Of a DNA stretch of 37,863 nt, positions 25,491 through 33,089 are shown piece after piece. This DNA is from an uncultured Robiginitomaculum sp. (lineage in GTDB: Bacteria; Pseudomonadota; Alphaproteobacteria; Caulobacterales; Maricaulaceae), in contig CALLVD010000021.1 in assembly GCA_938010385.1 (NCBI GenBank), positions 1-37,863 on the forward strand, given 5' to 3'. Below the pieces are notes generated by a model. That model was not told the origin of the DNA. It made no database searches and saw only the letters and a list, made by a program, of their open reading frames with translations. The translations under genes were made by a program, and so were the position numbers. The stretch's first letter is position 1. Each line of letters opens with the position of its first letter.

Positions 25491-26420
25491 ATGACCAAAT
25501 TACGCGTAGCTGTCCTTTATGGCGGTATGTCATCAGAGCGGGAAGTCTCGCTGGTCTCCGGAGCGGCTTGTGCGGATGCCCTGACGGCCGAAGGCTATGA
25601 CGTCACCCGCATTGATGTGGCCCCCAACCTCTGGGAGCAGCTCCATGCCGCAGATCCGGATGTGGTCTTTAACGCGCTGCACGGCGATTGGGGCGAGGAC
25701 GGACGCGTTCAGGGCGTGCTGGATATGTTCGGCGCGCCGTATACCCATAGCGGCGTGATGGCGTCAGCTTTGGCGATGGATAAGCACCGCAGCAAAGCTG
25801 TTTTGCGCGATGTCGGCATTAACGTACCGGACGGTCTGTTGGTGCCGCGCATTGACGCCGCCAAAGACCATGCCATGGAGCCGACCTATGTTTTAAAGCC
25901 GAACGGGCAGGGCAGCAGTAAAAGCGTTTACATTGTGCGCGAAGGCGACGCGCCGCCGGCAAAGATGGCGGAAGATAGCGGTATGGGCGAGCTTGTCATT
26001 TGCGAGCGGTTCGTGCCCGGGCGCGAATTGACCGTATCTGTCATGAACGGCGAGGCCTGGGATGTCACAGAGATTAAGCCTAAAAATGATTTTTACGATT
26101 TTGATGCCAAATACTCAGAAGGCGGCAGCACGCATATATTGCCGGCGGAAATTCCGGACGATGTGCGTGAATTATGCCTTTCATGGGCGGCTTTGGCCCA
26201 TCAAGCGCTCGGATGCAGGGGCGTCAGCAGGGCTGATTTCATTTTTTCCGATATTAATGCCGATTTAACGGATATTGTTAAAAAAGTCGTAATGCTTGAA
26301 GTCAATACTCAACCCGGAATGACCCCGACATCGCTTGTGCCTGAGCAAGCGGCTTTGCGGGGGATCAGTTTTTCCCGGCTTTGTCGCCGGATAGTTGAGG
26401 ATGCATCATGGCCCCGATGA
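25491..26420 (+). CDS. ddl: D-alanine--D-alanine ligase
   Basis: 309 residues from ATG 25491, preceded by GGAG (25481-25484); an in-frame start at 25377 would lie in the repeat and is rejected. It makes the D-Ala-D-Ala used by MurF. ATP-grasp motifs: LYGGMSSEREVSLVSG, NALHGDWGEDGRVQG, MDKHRSK, LKPNGQGSSKSV, and EVNTQPGMTPTSLVPEQA with the metal-binding E/N. Length matches DdlB. This gene is cut off from murB by a 286-base gap holding the REP pair, so it may depend on read-through or a separate start. It overlaps ftsQ by 13 bases. Confidence 0.97.
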   Translation: MTKLRVAVLYGGMSSEREVSLVSGAACADALTAEGYDVTRIDVAPNLWEQLHAADPDVVFNALHGDWGEDGRVQGVLDMFGAPYTHSGVMASALAMDKHRSKAVLRDVGINVPDGLLVPRIDAAKDHAMEPTYVLKPNGQGSSKSVYIVREGDAPPAKMAEDSGMGELVICERFVPGRELTVSVMNGEAWDVTEIKPKNDFYDFDAKYSEGGSTHILPAEIPDDVRELCLSWAALAHQALGCRGVSRADFIFSDINADLTDIVKKVVMLEVNTQPGMTPTSLVPEQAALRGISFSRLCRRIVEDASWPR

Positions 26421-27304
26421 GCCGCAGAAAACCGGCCCCGCGTAAATCTGCTTCTGCGCTGCGAGGCGGCGCGATGGCGCCTGTGGCGCATGTCCGCAAT
26501 CGGATTGCGGGGCAGATGCGTGCGGCGAGCTACTCGCGGCATGCCGCTATGCGTATGGCGATGGCAATTACGGCCGGCTTGTTCGCGGTTATTCTTTTAG
26601 GATTATGGCTTGGCGGATTCATGCCGCAAGTGCGCGATATCGGCTCCAAAGCGGTTCAGGGCCGTCTCGTCGCTATGGGATTTGTTGTCGAGCGCATTGA
26701 TGTTATCGGCGAAGGGCGCATTCGCGAAGACGAAGTCCGTGCGGCGCTGGGCATTTACCCGGGAGAGTATTTGTTTTCTCCCGACATGCGCGAAGCGCAG
26801 ATTAAAGTTCAACGCCTGTCATGGGTTGACGATGCGATGGTGCGCCGCCTTTGGCCAAACCGTATTGTTGTTCACATCATTGAACGTGAGCCCGTTGCGC
26901 TGTGGCAGGAAAACGGCCGGGTAAAAGTGGTCGACTCAGCGGGCCTGATTATAGAGGCCGCAGCGGCGGCCGATTTTTCCGATTTGCCTTTAGTGGTCGG
27001 CGCGAATGCTGCGCCGAAAGCGCAAGAGATTTATGACGCCTTGGCGCGCAGTCCGCAGGTGGCAGAGCGCTTATCCGCCATTGTGCGCGTCGCGGACCGG
27101 CGTTGGGATATCACGCTGAAAGACGGCGCGCCGCGCCTCATGTTACCTGAGATTGGCGCAGCAGAGGCTTTGGCCCGCATTGAAAGGCTTCAAGAGAGCC
27201 ACAGGCTTTTGGATATGGATCTTGAAATCGTCGACCTGCGCAATGCGGGCCGGATGGTTCTGCGTCCGCGCGCGCAATCGCGCCGCAAGAGGGGCGCAGC
27301 GTAG
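26408..27304 (+). CDS. ftsQ: Cell division protein FtsQ
   Basis: 298 residues. Bitopic divisome protein that links early and late division proteins through FtsL/FtsB. A basic cytosolic tail of about 50 residues (RRKPAPRKSAS; many Arg/Ala) comes first, then a membrane span near 51-73 (AMAITAGLFAVILLGLWLGGF). The POTRA domain (VERIDVIGEGRIREDEVRAALGI ... FSPDMREAQIKVQRLSWVDDAMVRRLWPNRIVVHIIEREPVALW) and the FtsQ domain (VVDSAGLIIE) follow. ATG 26408 has GAGGA six bases upstream; ATG 26417 (ATGA with the ddl stop) is an alternative that removes three residues. The C-terminus is rich in Arg/Lys (RAQSRRKRGAA). Confidence 0.95.
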   Translation: MAPMSRRKPAPRKSASALRGGAMAPVAHVRNRIAGQMRAASYSRHAAMRMAMAITAGLFAVILLGLWLGGFMPQVRDIGSKAVQGRLVAMGFVVERIDVIGEGRIREDEVRAALGIYPGEYLFSPDMREAQIKVQRLSWVDDAMVRRLWPNRIVVHIIEREPVALWQENGRVKVVDSAGLIIEAAAAADFSDLPLVVGANAAPKAQEIYDALARSPQVAERLSAIVRVADRRWDITLKDGAPRLMLPEIGAAEALARIERLQESHRLLDMDLEIVDLRNAGRMVLRPRAQSRRKRGAA

Positions 27305-27307
27305 ATC

Positions 27308-28603
27308 ATGGCATTTGGTATTGTGGGGCAATCCGCACCGAAAGGGGGCGCAAGAAAAGGTGAAGTTTCCGCTGTCCTTGATATCGGATCGTCCAAAATT
27401 ACGTGTTTTATCGGCGTGTTTGAGCCGGATACCGGCGTGCGATTGCTCGGCGTCGGGCGCCATGCGAGCGCGGGGATTAAATGCGGTGCAGTCGTCGATA
27501 TGGACGCAGCCGAGACCGCCATTCGCTGCGCCGTAGAGAAGGCCGAACGGGCCGCAGGCTTTACGATTTCCGCTGTTACCGTCAATGTGTCAACGCGCAG
27601 TCTGGCCAGCCAGCATTTGACAGTGGACACGAAGTTTTCAGGCGGGGAAGTCGGCGACCGCGATAAAAAACGTGTTCTGGCCGGATCTTTGTCAGAATTT
27701 GATGAGCCTGATCAGGCAATTATTCACGCCTTGCCGCTTAACTGGTCCGTTGATGATACGCGGGGCATCCAAGATCCGTGCGGAATGTTCGGCTCCCGTC
27801 TGGGTGTTGATATGCATTTTGTAACCGCCGGCATAGGCGGCCTTCGTAATCTGGCGCACTGCGTGCAGCGTTGTCATCTGCGCATTAAATCTGTCACGGC
27901 CACGCCGATGGCGGCCGGCTACGGCGCCTTGGTCGATGATGAACTGGACTTGGGCGCAACCGTGATTGACATGGGCGCAGGCCTGACCACGGCGGCTGTT
28001 TTTCGCGAGCGCAGCCTGATTTTTACCGATGCTGTCGGCATTGGCGGGGCGCATGTGTCGACCGATATTGCGCGTGGCCTGACCACGTCGTTAGACGGAG
28101 CGGAGCGGATTAAATCACTTTACGGCTCTGCGCTCGGCAGCTCTCGCGATGATATTCAAATGATATCCTGCCCGCCAATGGGGGAGCACGGCGAGTCCCA
28201 TAATGAGAGCCGCGCTTTGCTGACCGCCATTGTGCGCTCACGATTGGAAGAGACTTTCGAGATATTGCGTGACCGGCTGAAAAACGCCGGCGTTGATGAA
28301 TACGCCGGCCGCCGTATCGTTTTGACCGGCGGCGCAGCGCAGCTCTCCGGCGCGGCAGAACTGGCCGGGATTATCTTCGGCAAGCGCGTGCGGGTCGGAC
28401 GTCCTCATGGCGTGCTTGGCCTGTCCGAAACAGCTTCCGGCCCCGACTTTGCTGTCGCTGCAGGCCTGATTAAATACAGCTTTATGACCGGAACGGACGC
28501 GGTCAGCGGCGCGCCTGATCTGTCCGGGCGCAAATATCGCCGCCGCCGTTATGCCGGCAATTCGCTTGGGCGCTCAATTGACTGGCTGAAGGAAAATTTC
28601 TGA
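27308..28603 (+). CDS. ftsA: Cell division protein FtsA
   Basis: 431 residues, an actin-like ATPase that tethers FtsZ to the membrane. Phosphate-1 motif LDIGSSKITCFIG (about 24-36), domain 1C with GVGRHASAGIKCGAVVDMDA, phosphate-2 ATVIDMGAGLTTAAVF, and adenosine motif IVLTGGAAQLSG. The last residues GRSIDWLKENF form the amphipathic membrane-targeting helix. In most alphaproteobacteria ftsZ follows directly; here a lipoprotein gene lies between. Confidence 0.96.
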   Translation: MAFGIVGQSAPKGGARKGEVSAVLDIGSSKITCFIGVFEPDTGVRLLGVGRHASAGIKCGAVVDMDAAETAIRCAVEKAERAAGFTISAVTVNVSTRSLASQHLTVDTKFSGGEVGDRDKKRVLAGSLSEFDEPDQAIIHALPLNWSVDDTRGIQDPCGMFGSRLGVDMHFVTAGIGGLRNLAHCVQRCHLRIKSVTATPMAAGYGALVDDELDLGATVIDMGAGLTTAAVFRERSLIFTDAVGIGGAHVSTDIARGLTTSLDGAERIKSLYGSALGSSRDDIQMISCPPMGEHGESHNESRALLTAIVRSRLEETFEILRDRLKNAGVDEYAGRRIVLTGGAAQLSGAAELAGIIFGKRVRVGRPHGVLGLSETASGPDFAVAAGLIKYSFMTGTDAVSGAPDLSGRKYRRRRYAGNSLGRSIDWLKENF

Positions 28604-28616
28604 TTTGTCTTTCTTG

Positions 28617-28625
28617 TGCTATAAT
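28617..28625 (+). promoter_or_regulatory. Extended -10 promoter for the lipoprotein gene
   Basis: TGCTATAAT (28617-28625) is a perfect TGN-TATAAT extended -10. The best -35 at 17 bases is poor (TTTCTG, 28597-28602), as is usual for extended -10 promoters. Expected start about 28632, right at the AAGGAG ribosome site, giving a very short leader. Confidence 0.55.
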
Positions 28626-28643
28626 GGCGCAAAGGAGCTTATT

Positions 28644-29108
28644 ATGAAATTATCTGTTTTTGCATCTGTACTCATCGCAGCAACCTTATCAGCCTGCGCA
28701 AGCACAGGCGAGGAAACCCCGCGCAACTTCGCCGAATATGAGGGCGATCCGCGATTGGGGCAGGCTGTGAGTTCTGCCTGTTACGGGTTTGAGATTGACA
28801 GTTTTCGCGAAACAACCCGCGACTCCGTTATCATTGAGGGGCGCGGCCGCAGCGAATATTTGCTGACCACGCGAGCATGCTTTGATTTGCAAGATGCTCT
28901 GGCGTTGGGCGTTGACGGACGGGGCGGATGCTTGACACGCGGTGACAAGCTCGTGGTTTCTAATACAATCCTGCCGGCCCTCGGTCAAAACTCACGGGAT
29001 ATTGAATCCTGCTTGATCACAGGAATTTACGAATGGAATGAAGATGCTGCCAAACCTGAGTCCGAAGGCGGTGATGATGCAGTGTCTGAGGGTGACAGTG
29101 AAAATTGA
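28644..29108 (+). CDS. Small lipoprotein, DUF6491-like, inserted between ftsA and ftsZ
   Basis: 154 residues from ATG 28644 with AAGGAG at 28632-28637. A lipoprotein signal peptide ends at LSAC (Cys19: MKLSVFASVLIAATLSAC), so it should be anchored in the cell envelope. The mature part has RDSVIIEGRGRSEYLLTTRACFDLQDA and GDKLVVSN, the (S)-x-YL(L/V)-x-x-x-x-C-x-(D/N)-L pattern I associate with the DUF6491 family of unknown role; that link is moderate. Four Cys could form two disulphides. The C-terminal 20 residues are acidic (ESEGGDDAVSEGDSEN). Division role suggested only by position. Confidence 0.8.
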   Translation: MKLSVFASVLIAATLSACASTGEETPRNFAEYEGDPRLGQAVSSACYGFEIDSFRETTRDSVIIEGRGRSEYLLTTRACFDLQDALALGVDGRGGCLTRGDKLVVSNTILPALGQNSRDIESCLITGIYEWNEDAAKPESEGGDDAVSEGDSEN

Positions 29109-29120
29109 CAGAGTTTTTCA

Positions 29121-29135
29121 TTAATTTTTGATTCA
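29121..29135 (+). promoter_or_regulatory. Weak second CtrA-like site before ftsZ
   Basis: TTAA (29121-29124), 7 bases, TTCA (29132-29135): one base off the TTAA-N7-TTAA box, 26 bases upstream of the perfect one. The region is A/T-rich, which makes chance matches likelier. Confidence 0.3.
29130..29134. promoter_or_regulatory. GANTC site in the ftsZ promoter
   Basis: GATTC lies 7 bases before the TATAAT box (29142-29147), between the expected -35 and -10. In Caulobacter, CcrM methylation and GcrA act on GANTC sites in this kind of position at the ftsZ promoter. The heptamer GATTCAC also occurs in the mraZ leader at 11765-11771. Confidence 0.6.
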
Positions 29136-29141
29136 CCGCGT

Positions 29142-29147
29142 TATAAT
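29142..29147 (+). promoter_or_regulatory. -10 box of the ftsZ promoter
   Basis: A perfect TATAAT 64 bases before the ftsZ ATG. No good -35 is found at 16-18 bases (CATTAA at 17), which suits a promoter that needs an activator. Expected start about 29154. Confidence 0.6.
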
Positions 29148-29161
29148 TAACAGGGCTTTAA
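29147..29161 (+). promoter_or_regulatory. Canonical CtrA box at the ftsZ promoter
   Basis: TTAA (29147-29150), seven bases (CAGGGCT), TTAA (29158-29161) is the full CtrA consensus. It overlaps the last base of the -10 and the expected transcription start, so bound CtrA should block ftsZ transcription, as described for Caulobacter ftsZ. Confidence 0.7.
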
Positions 29162-29211
29162 AGGTTTTGCGTCAGGTTCAGTCCAAACACACAACAAAAG
29201 AGACCCGGCGC

Positions 29212-30681
29212 ATGTCTAATCCTATTAATTTATCCCTCCCAAAATCTGTTGAGCTGAAGCCGCGTATTGTCGTAATCGGGGTCGGCGGCGCCGGCGGTAA
29301 TGCTGTCAACAATATGATCGCCTCAGGTCTTGACGGCGTCGAATTTGTTGTTGCCAATACTGACGCGCAAGCCTTAGCGCTCTCGCGGGCCGATCGTCGC
29401 ATTCAAATGGGCGGTGATATTACCGAAGGTTTGGGCGCAGGCATGCGTCCTGAAATCGGCGAAGAGTCCGCCGAAGATTCTATGGCAGAAATTCTTGAGC
29501 AGCTTGACGGCGCACACATGCTCTTTATCGCGGCCGGCATGGGCGGCGGCACCGGTACCGGCGCAGCGCCTGTTATCGCGCGCGCAGCCCGTGAACGGGG
29601 CATACTGACTGTCGCGATTGTCACAAAGCCGTTCCAGTTCGAGGGCAGCAACCGCATGCGCCTGGCCGAAGACGGCGTTTCGCGTCTGCAGCCTATGGTC
29701 GACACGCTGATTACTATTCCGAACCAAAACCTGTTCCGTATTGCGACCGAGTCGACGACGATGACGGACGCTTTTGGTCTGGCTGATGAAGTGCTGCATT
29801 CCGGCGTGCGCTCTGTGACTGACCTTATGGTCGTTCCGGGCATTATTAATCTCGATTTCGCCGACGTTCGCACTGTTATGAGTGAAATGGGCAAAGCTAT
29901 GATGGGAACAGGCGAGGCCACAGGGGAGCGCCGCGCCGTTGAAGCTGCTGAAGCCGCTATTTCCAACCCGCTTTTAGATGATGTGTCGCTTCGCGGCGCA
30001 AAAGGCGTTTTGATCAACATTACCGGCGGCAAAGACTTGACGCTTTATGAAGTCGACGAGGCGGCGAGCCTTATTCGCGGTCAGGTCGATGAATATGCCA
30101 ATATTATTGTCGGCTCTGCGCTTGACCCTGATTTGGAAGGCATTGTCCGCGTATCCGTGGTTGCGACGGGCGTTGACGCGCTTGAAGGCGAAGCAGAAGA
30201 CGATCGCGGCAGTTATCAGCGTTACAATGCGCCGATTTCCAATTATGAAGAAGAAGACGTTGAGGCCGAACAGGAGCCTGTTGCCGCGTTTACGCCGCCG
30301 CCTGCGCCTGGGCGTCCCGCCTATTCGCCGAGCGTTGCTGCGACGGCTCCGGCCTACGCGCAGCATATCCAAGAGCCTGCGCCTGCGCCAGCTCCTGCGC
30401 CCCAACCTGTCGCCCCGGCGCCCGCGCCGGCACCCGCAGCGCAAACACCCGCGCCTGCACCTGCACCCGCGCCAATTCCTGAGCCGGTCCCGGCTGCGGC
30501 GCAGCAATCGGTCTTTCGCAACACATTCGGTCTTTGGGGCCGTAAAAAAGAGCAGCAGCCACGTCCGGCCGCGCCACGTCACCAGCCGGCCCCGCAATCG
30601 CGTCCGACCGGTGATTTATTCGGCACGAATGTCGACGACGAGCTGGAAATTCCGAGCTTTTTAAGGCGACAGAATAAGTAA
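29212..30681 (+). CDS. ftsZ: Cell division GTPase FtsZ
   Basis: 489 residues from ATG 29212; a longer reading from TTG 29128 would start inside the promoter and is rejected. Tubulin-like GTPase that builds the Z ring. GTP site: [15 protein letters not shown] at the N-terminus, [14 protein letters not shown] with GGGTGTG at 111-117, NLDFADV in the T7 region. From about residue 330 to 470 a long disordered linker runs, with an Ala/Pro repeat tract (bases about 30370-30480), typical of alphaproteobacteria. The conserved C-terminal peptide [12 protein letters not shown], which binds FtsA and other partners, is intact. It has its own regulated promoter and is followed by a strong terminator. Confidence 0.98.
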   Translation: MSNPINLSLPKSVELKPRIVVIGVGGAGGNAVNNMIASGLDGVEFVVANTDAQALALSRADRRIQMGGDITEGLGAGMRPEIGEESAEDSMAEILEQLDGAHMLFIAAGMGGGTGTGAAPVIARAARERGILTVAIVTKPFQFEGSNRMRLAEDGVSRLQPMVDTLITIPNQNLFRIATESTTMTDAFGLADEVLHSGVRSVTDLMVVPGIINLDFADVRTVMSEMGKAMMGTGEATGERRAVEAAEAAISNPLLDDVSLRGAKGVLINITGGKDLTLYEVDEAASLIRGQVDEYANIIVGSALDPDLEGIVRVSVVATGVDALEGEAEDDRGSYQRYNAPISNYEEEDVEAEQEPVAAFTPPPAPGRPAYSPSVAATAPAYAQHIQEPAPAPAPAPQPVAPAPAPAPAAQTPAPAPAPAPIPEPVPAAAQQSVFRNTFGLWGRKKEQQPRPAAPRHQPAPQSRPTGDLFGTNVDDELEIPSFLRRQNK

Positions 30682-30690
30682 TCAGCATAA

Positions 30691-30718
30691 AAAAACGGCC
30701 CCTTGAGGGGCCGTTTTT
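30691..30718. terminator. Strong intrinsic terminator after ftsZ, bidirectional
   Basis: AAAAACGGCCCC (30691-30702), loop TTGA, GGGGCCGTTTTT (30707-30718): a perfect 12-pair stem with T5 on one side and A5 on the other. It ends ftsZ on the plus strand and can serve the minus-strand GlsB gene that stops at 30739. Confidence 0.95.
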
Positions 30719-30738
30719 GTTTCAGAGCACTGCATTCA

Positions 30739-30993
30739 TCATGCGCGGCGGATCAATCTGACAATGACAAGCAGTATGATTGCACCAATCATAGCGTTTA
30801 AAATTGACGCGATAATGCCGCCGCCAAACGCAAATCCGACTTTGGGCAGTACATATCCGGCGATGAAAGCACCAAGGACACCGACGACAATATTGCCGAT
30901 AAGGCCTATACCGCCGCCGCGCACAATCAATCCGGCCAGCCAGCCCGCGACGCCGCCGACGAATAAAAATACCAATAAACTCTCGAAACCCAT
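30739..30993 (-). CDS. GlsB/YeaQ/YmgE family stress-associated membrane protein
   Basis: 84 residues with three hydrophobic helices and glycine-rich turns: LLVFLFVGGVAGWLAGLIVRG, GLIGNIVVGVLGAFIAGYVL, and GGGIIASILNAMIGAIILLVIVRLI. The pattern G-x-I-G-N-I-V-x-G-(I/V)-x-G-A-x-x-(G) is that of the GlsB/YeaQ ('transglycosylase-associated') family, whose members are often induced by stress; exact function unknown. ATG 30993 has AGGA upstream on its strand. Last gene of the minus-strand block. Confidence 0.92.
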   Translation of the reverse strand: MGFESLLVFLFVGGVAGWLAGLIVRGGGIGLIGNIVVGVLGAFIAGYVLPKVGFAFGGGIIASILNAMIGAIILLVIVRLIRRA

Positions 30994-31090
30994 TCTTTCC
31001 TCCCAAATTTTGCTGCGAAATGCAGAGCGTAGAATATGACGCTTTATTCCAACGCCCGTGCGTGTTGATAGTTCCTTTGTCCGATTTACG

Positions 31091-32080
31091 TTACCTCTCC
31101 GGCTGAGGGGCGGCGTGTTCAGGATAAATATATATGGCGCCTCCGGCGAAATCGAACGCGAAGGTGCGGCCGGAGAACATTGCGGCGCCGGCGACCATCA
31201 TGGGGGCATTAACAGGGGCGACGTTCGCGAGCGTGTCGAAATCCATAATTACTATGGGGATTACCGGCCAGTTCTGATTGCCCAATGTCACGTCAAAGAA
31301 TTTGGTTTGCATACGCAGCTTTGTTGTTCCCAAGGCCCCTTGGAGTTTAACAGCGCGATTCAAACTGCGCTTCATCTTTCGGATTTCGTCATCCATTTCC
31401 GCCAGAGGCCAATTAACAAAATTAGTATCTGAGCCCGTATCGATCAGCACAGGCGCGCGGACGAGCGCTAATCGTGTTTTCGCAAAATAAAGCCCAATAT
31501 CATCATAACCGCCAGGACTTGGGCTGAGCGAGATGCGCCGCCAGCCCGAAAATGCGGATTTATTGAGTGTTTTGCCGTCTAAAAAGCTTACTGTTTGGGT
31601 TTGACGGTTGAATATAAGGCAATATGACGACAGAAAATCTGTTCCCAATAAGCCCGCTGCGTCATTGGATATGTCGGGATTTTGTAAGACCGCCATGCGG
31701 CTTAAACTCCGGCTTGATTTCCCTATGGTAAGACTGACATTTGAGATTGTTTGGCGCTGTCCGATTTCGACCAATCCTGCGACAGAGATTTTGTTGTCAT
31801 CGGCAATCAGGCCGGCCTTTTCAGCTGTCGCCGCGTAAAGCGCAGAAATGGTTGCGCCGCTGTCAATTATAAATGGCTCTGCGGATGCATTATTGACGGA
31901 AACATCAATCAAAAAATGCCCCGCGTCCGATATGCGGTAGGGGACTGTTACCTCGGCATATCGCGCGTCTATCGAAGCCGGGGAAAGCGTTTCGCATGCC
32001 GCAATGAGCGTTGCAACGAAAGCTATCGCAGCGGACCTTATTGAGTTTCGCAGGCGTAGGTATTGCATAATCCTACTCAT
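31091..32080 (-). CDS. Putative lipoprotein with two retropepsin-like aspartic protease motifs
   Basis: 329 residues. A basic start and hydrophobic stretch end at LIAAC (Cys29), a plausible lipobox. Two aspartic-protease motifs occur: FIIDSGATIS with D73-S-G-A and VLIDTGSDTN with D214-T-G-S. Each is followed by a later hydrophobic-Gly segment (GLLGTDFL, 143-150; MVAGAAMF near the end), as in bacterial retropepsin-like Asp_protease_2 domains. Most bacterial members carry one such domain and would act as dimers; this chain carries both halves. The second copy is less regular. Protease activity and substrate are inferred. An ATG at 32068 is an alternative start. 29 bases downstream of fbp. Confidence 0.85.
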   Translation of the reverse strand: MSRIMQYLRLRNSIRSAAIAFVATLIAACETLSPASIDARYAEVTVPYRISDAGHFLIDVSVNNASAEPFIIDSGATISALYAATAEKAGLIADDNKISVAGLVEIGQRQTISNVSLTIGKSSRSLSRMAVLQNPDISNDAAGLLGTDFLSSYCLIFNRQTQTVSFLDGKTLNKSAFSGWRRISLSPSPGGYDDIGLYFAKTRLALVRAPVLIDTGSDTNFVNWPLAEMDDEIRKMKRSLNRAVKLQGALGTTKLRMQTKFFDVTLGNQNWPVIPIVIMDFDTLANVAPVNAPMMVAGAAMFSGRTFAFDFAGGAIYIYPEHAAPQPER

Positions 32081-32109
32081 AATTGGCGCGGCGCGCCTAT
32101 AGCGGGACT

Positions 32110-33030
32110 TTACCCGCCCCGTTTGGCCGCTTCGATTGCGTCCATTTTGTCTTTGTTTCCGATAAAGACCGGCGTTTTTTCATGCAGGTCGGTGACCGGC
32201 TTTGCCAACAAAGACTGATCGCCGTCTGTTGAGCTGCCGCCCATGGCATGGATTAAAAAGGACATAGGGATGGCCTCATAAACAAGGCGTAAATGGCCCT
32301 TTTCATAGCCTTTGCGGTTAGCGCCGGGATAGGCGAAAATTCCGCCTTGGATAACCATACGCTTCATGTCCGATACCATGGAGGCAAACCAACGCATATT
32401 GTGCGGTATCACCGTGCCGCCTTTCGTGTCGAGCAGGGACAGATAATGGTCTTGCAGCCACTGATCCCATACGAGTTGATTGGCGCCGTTAATGGCCAGA
32501 ATATCTGTGCTCGGCATCGGGTCTTTAATGGGGATGATCTCCCATGTGCCGGCGGCTTGATTAAACAGGCCTTTGTAGACGTCCGGACCGTCGGCGAAAT
32601 AGGCTTCTAAGTTCATGCCGAAAACGAAAAAACCGCCGCTGATTATATTGCCGCCGTTAAAGTCTTTCGCTTCATCTGCATTTTCAAACACGCCGAAAAT
32701 CGCGCCGGACGGAATACCGATAAGGGCAGATTTTGATCCGTCGAGAGGATCAAGCGCAATAGAGTAAGGACCGTCCGAAAGCTTGGACAGGCCCGGGCGT
32801 TCTTCGGAAACGACGTAACGGACATGGGCGTCCTTGGACAAAGTTTTGAAAAAAGCTTCATCGGCGATGATGTCGAGTTCTAATTGATCATCGCCGGATT
32901 CATTGCCCGTGGCCGCAAATTTAAGGCCTGCGCCTTTTTGCAAATGCGTATAAATTTCTTCACCCGCATCAAATAATGCCGCATAAATGCCGTTCAATTC
33001 AGGTGTTTTACTGTTAAATATCAATGACAT
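32110..33030 (-). CDS. fbp: Fructose-1,6-bisphosphatase, class I
   Basis: 306 residues, cytosolic. Hydrolyses fructose 1,6-bisphosphate in gluconeogenesis. Metal-site motifs VVSEE (73-77) and LDPLDGS (94-... D97-G-S) are intact; further family segments are GGIFAYPGANRKGYEKGHLRL (split by a short insertion), YEAIPMSFLIHAMGGSSTDG and the C-terminal LHEKTPVFIGNKDKM. A GAGG ribosome site precedes ATG 33030. 59 bases downstream of the desaturase gene on the same strand. Confidence 0.94.
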   Translation of the reverse strand: MSLIFNSKTPELNGIYAALFDAGEEIYTHLQKGAGLKFAATGNESGDDQLELDIIADEAFFKTLSKDAHVRYVVSEERPGLSKLSDGPYSIALDPLDGSKSALIGIPSGAIFGVFENADEAKDFNGGNIISGGFFVFGMNLEAYFADGPDVYKGLFNQAAGTWEIIPIKDPMPSTDILAINGANQLVWDQWLQDHYLSLLDTKGGTVIPHNMRWFASMVSDMKRMVIQGGIFAYPGANRKGYEKGHLRLVYEAIPMSFLIHAMGGSSTDGDQSLLAKPVTDLHEKTPVFIGNKDKMDAIEAAKRGG

Positions 33031-33089
33031 ATACGGGCCTCATAATCTTCTACATTTTATCGATGCAGGCGGTGCATCTTTTGATACCC

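Noticed and set aside
25201-25494. Open frame of 97 codons between murB and ddl
   Set aside because: It is made of the two REP-like palindromes and the sequence between them, has no ribosome site, and its end overlaps the ddl start.
29105-29110. TTGACA at the end of the lipoprotein gene as the -35 for ftsZ
   Set aside because: It is 31 bases from the TATAAT at 29142, too far; at 17 bases only a poor -10 (TTGATT) is found.
30290-30688. Long open frames on both strands across the FtsZ linker
   Set aside because: They are side effects of the repetitive Ala/Pro codons of the FtsZ linker, with low-complexity translations.
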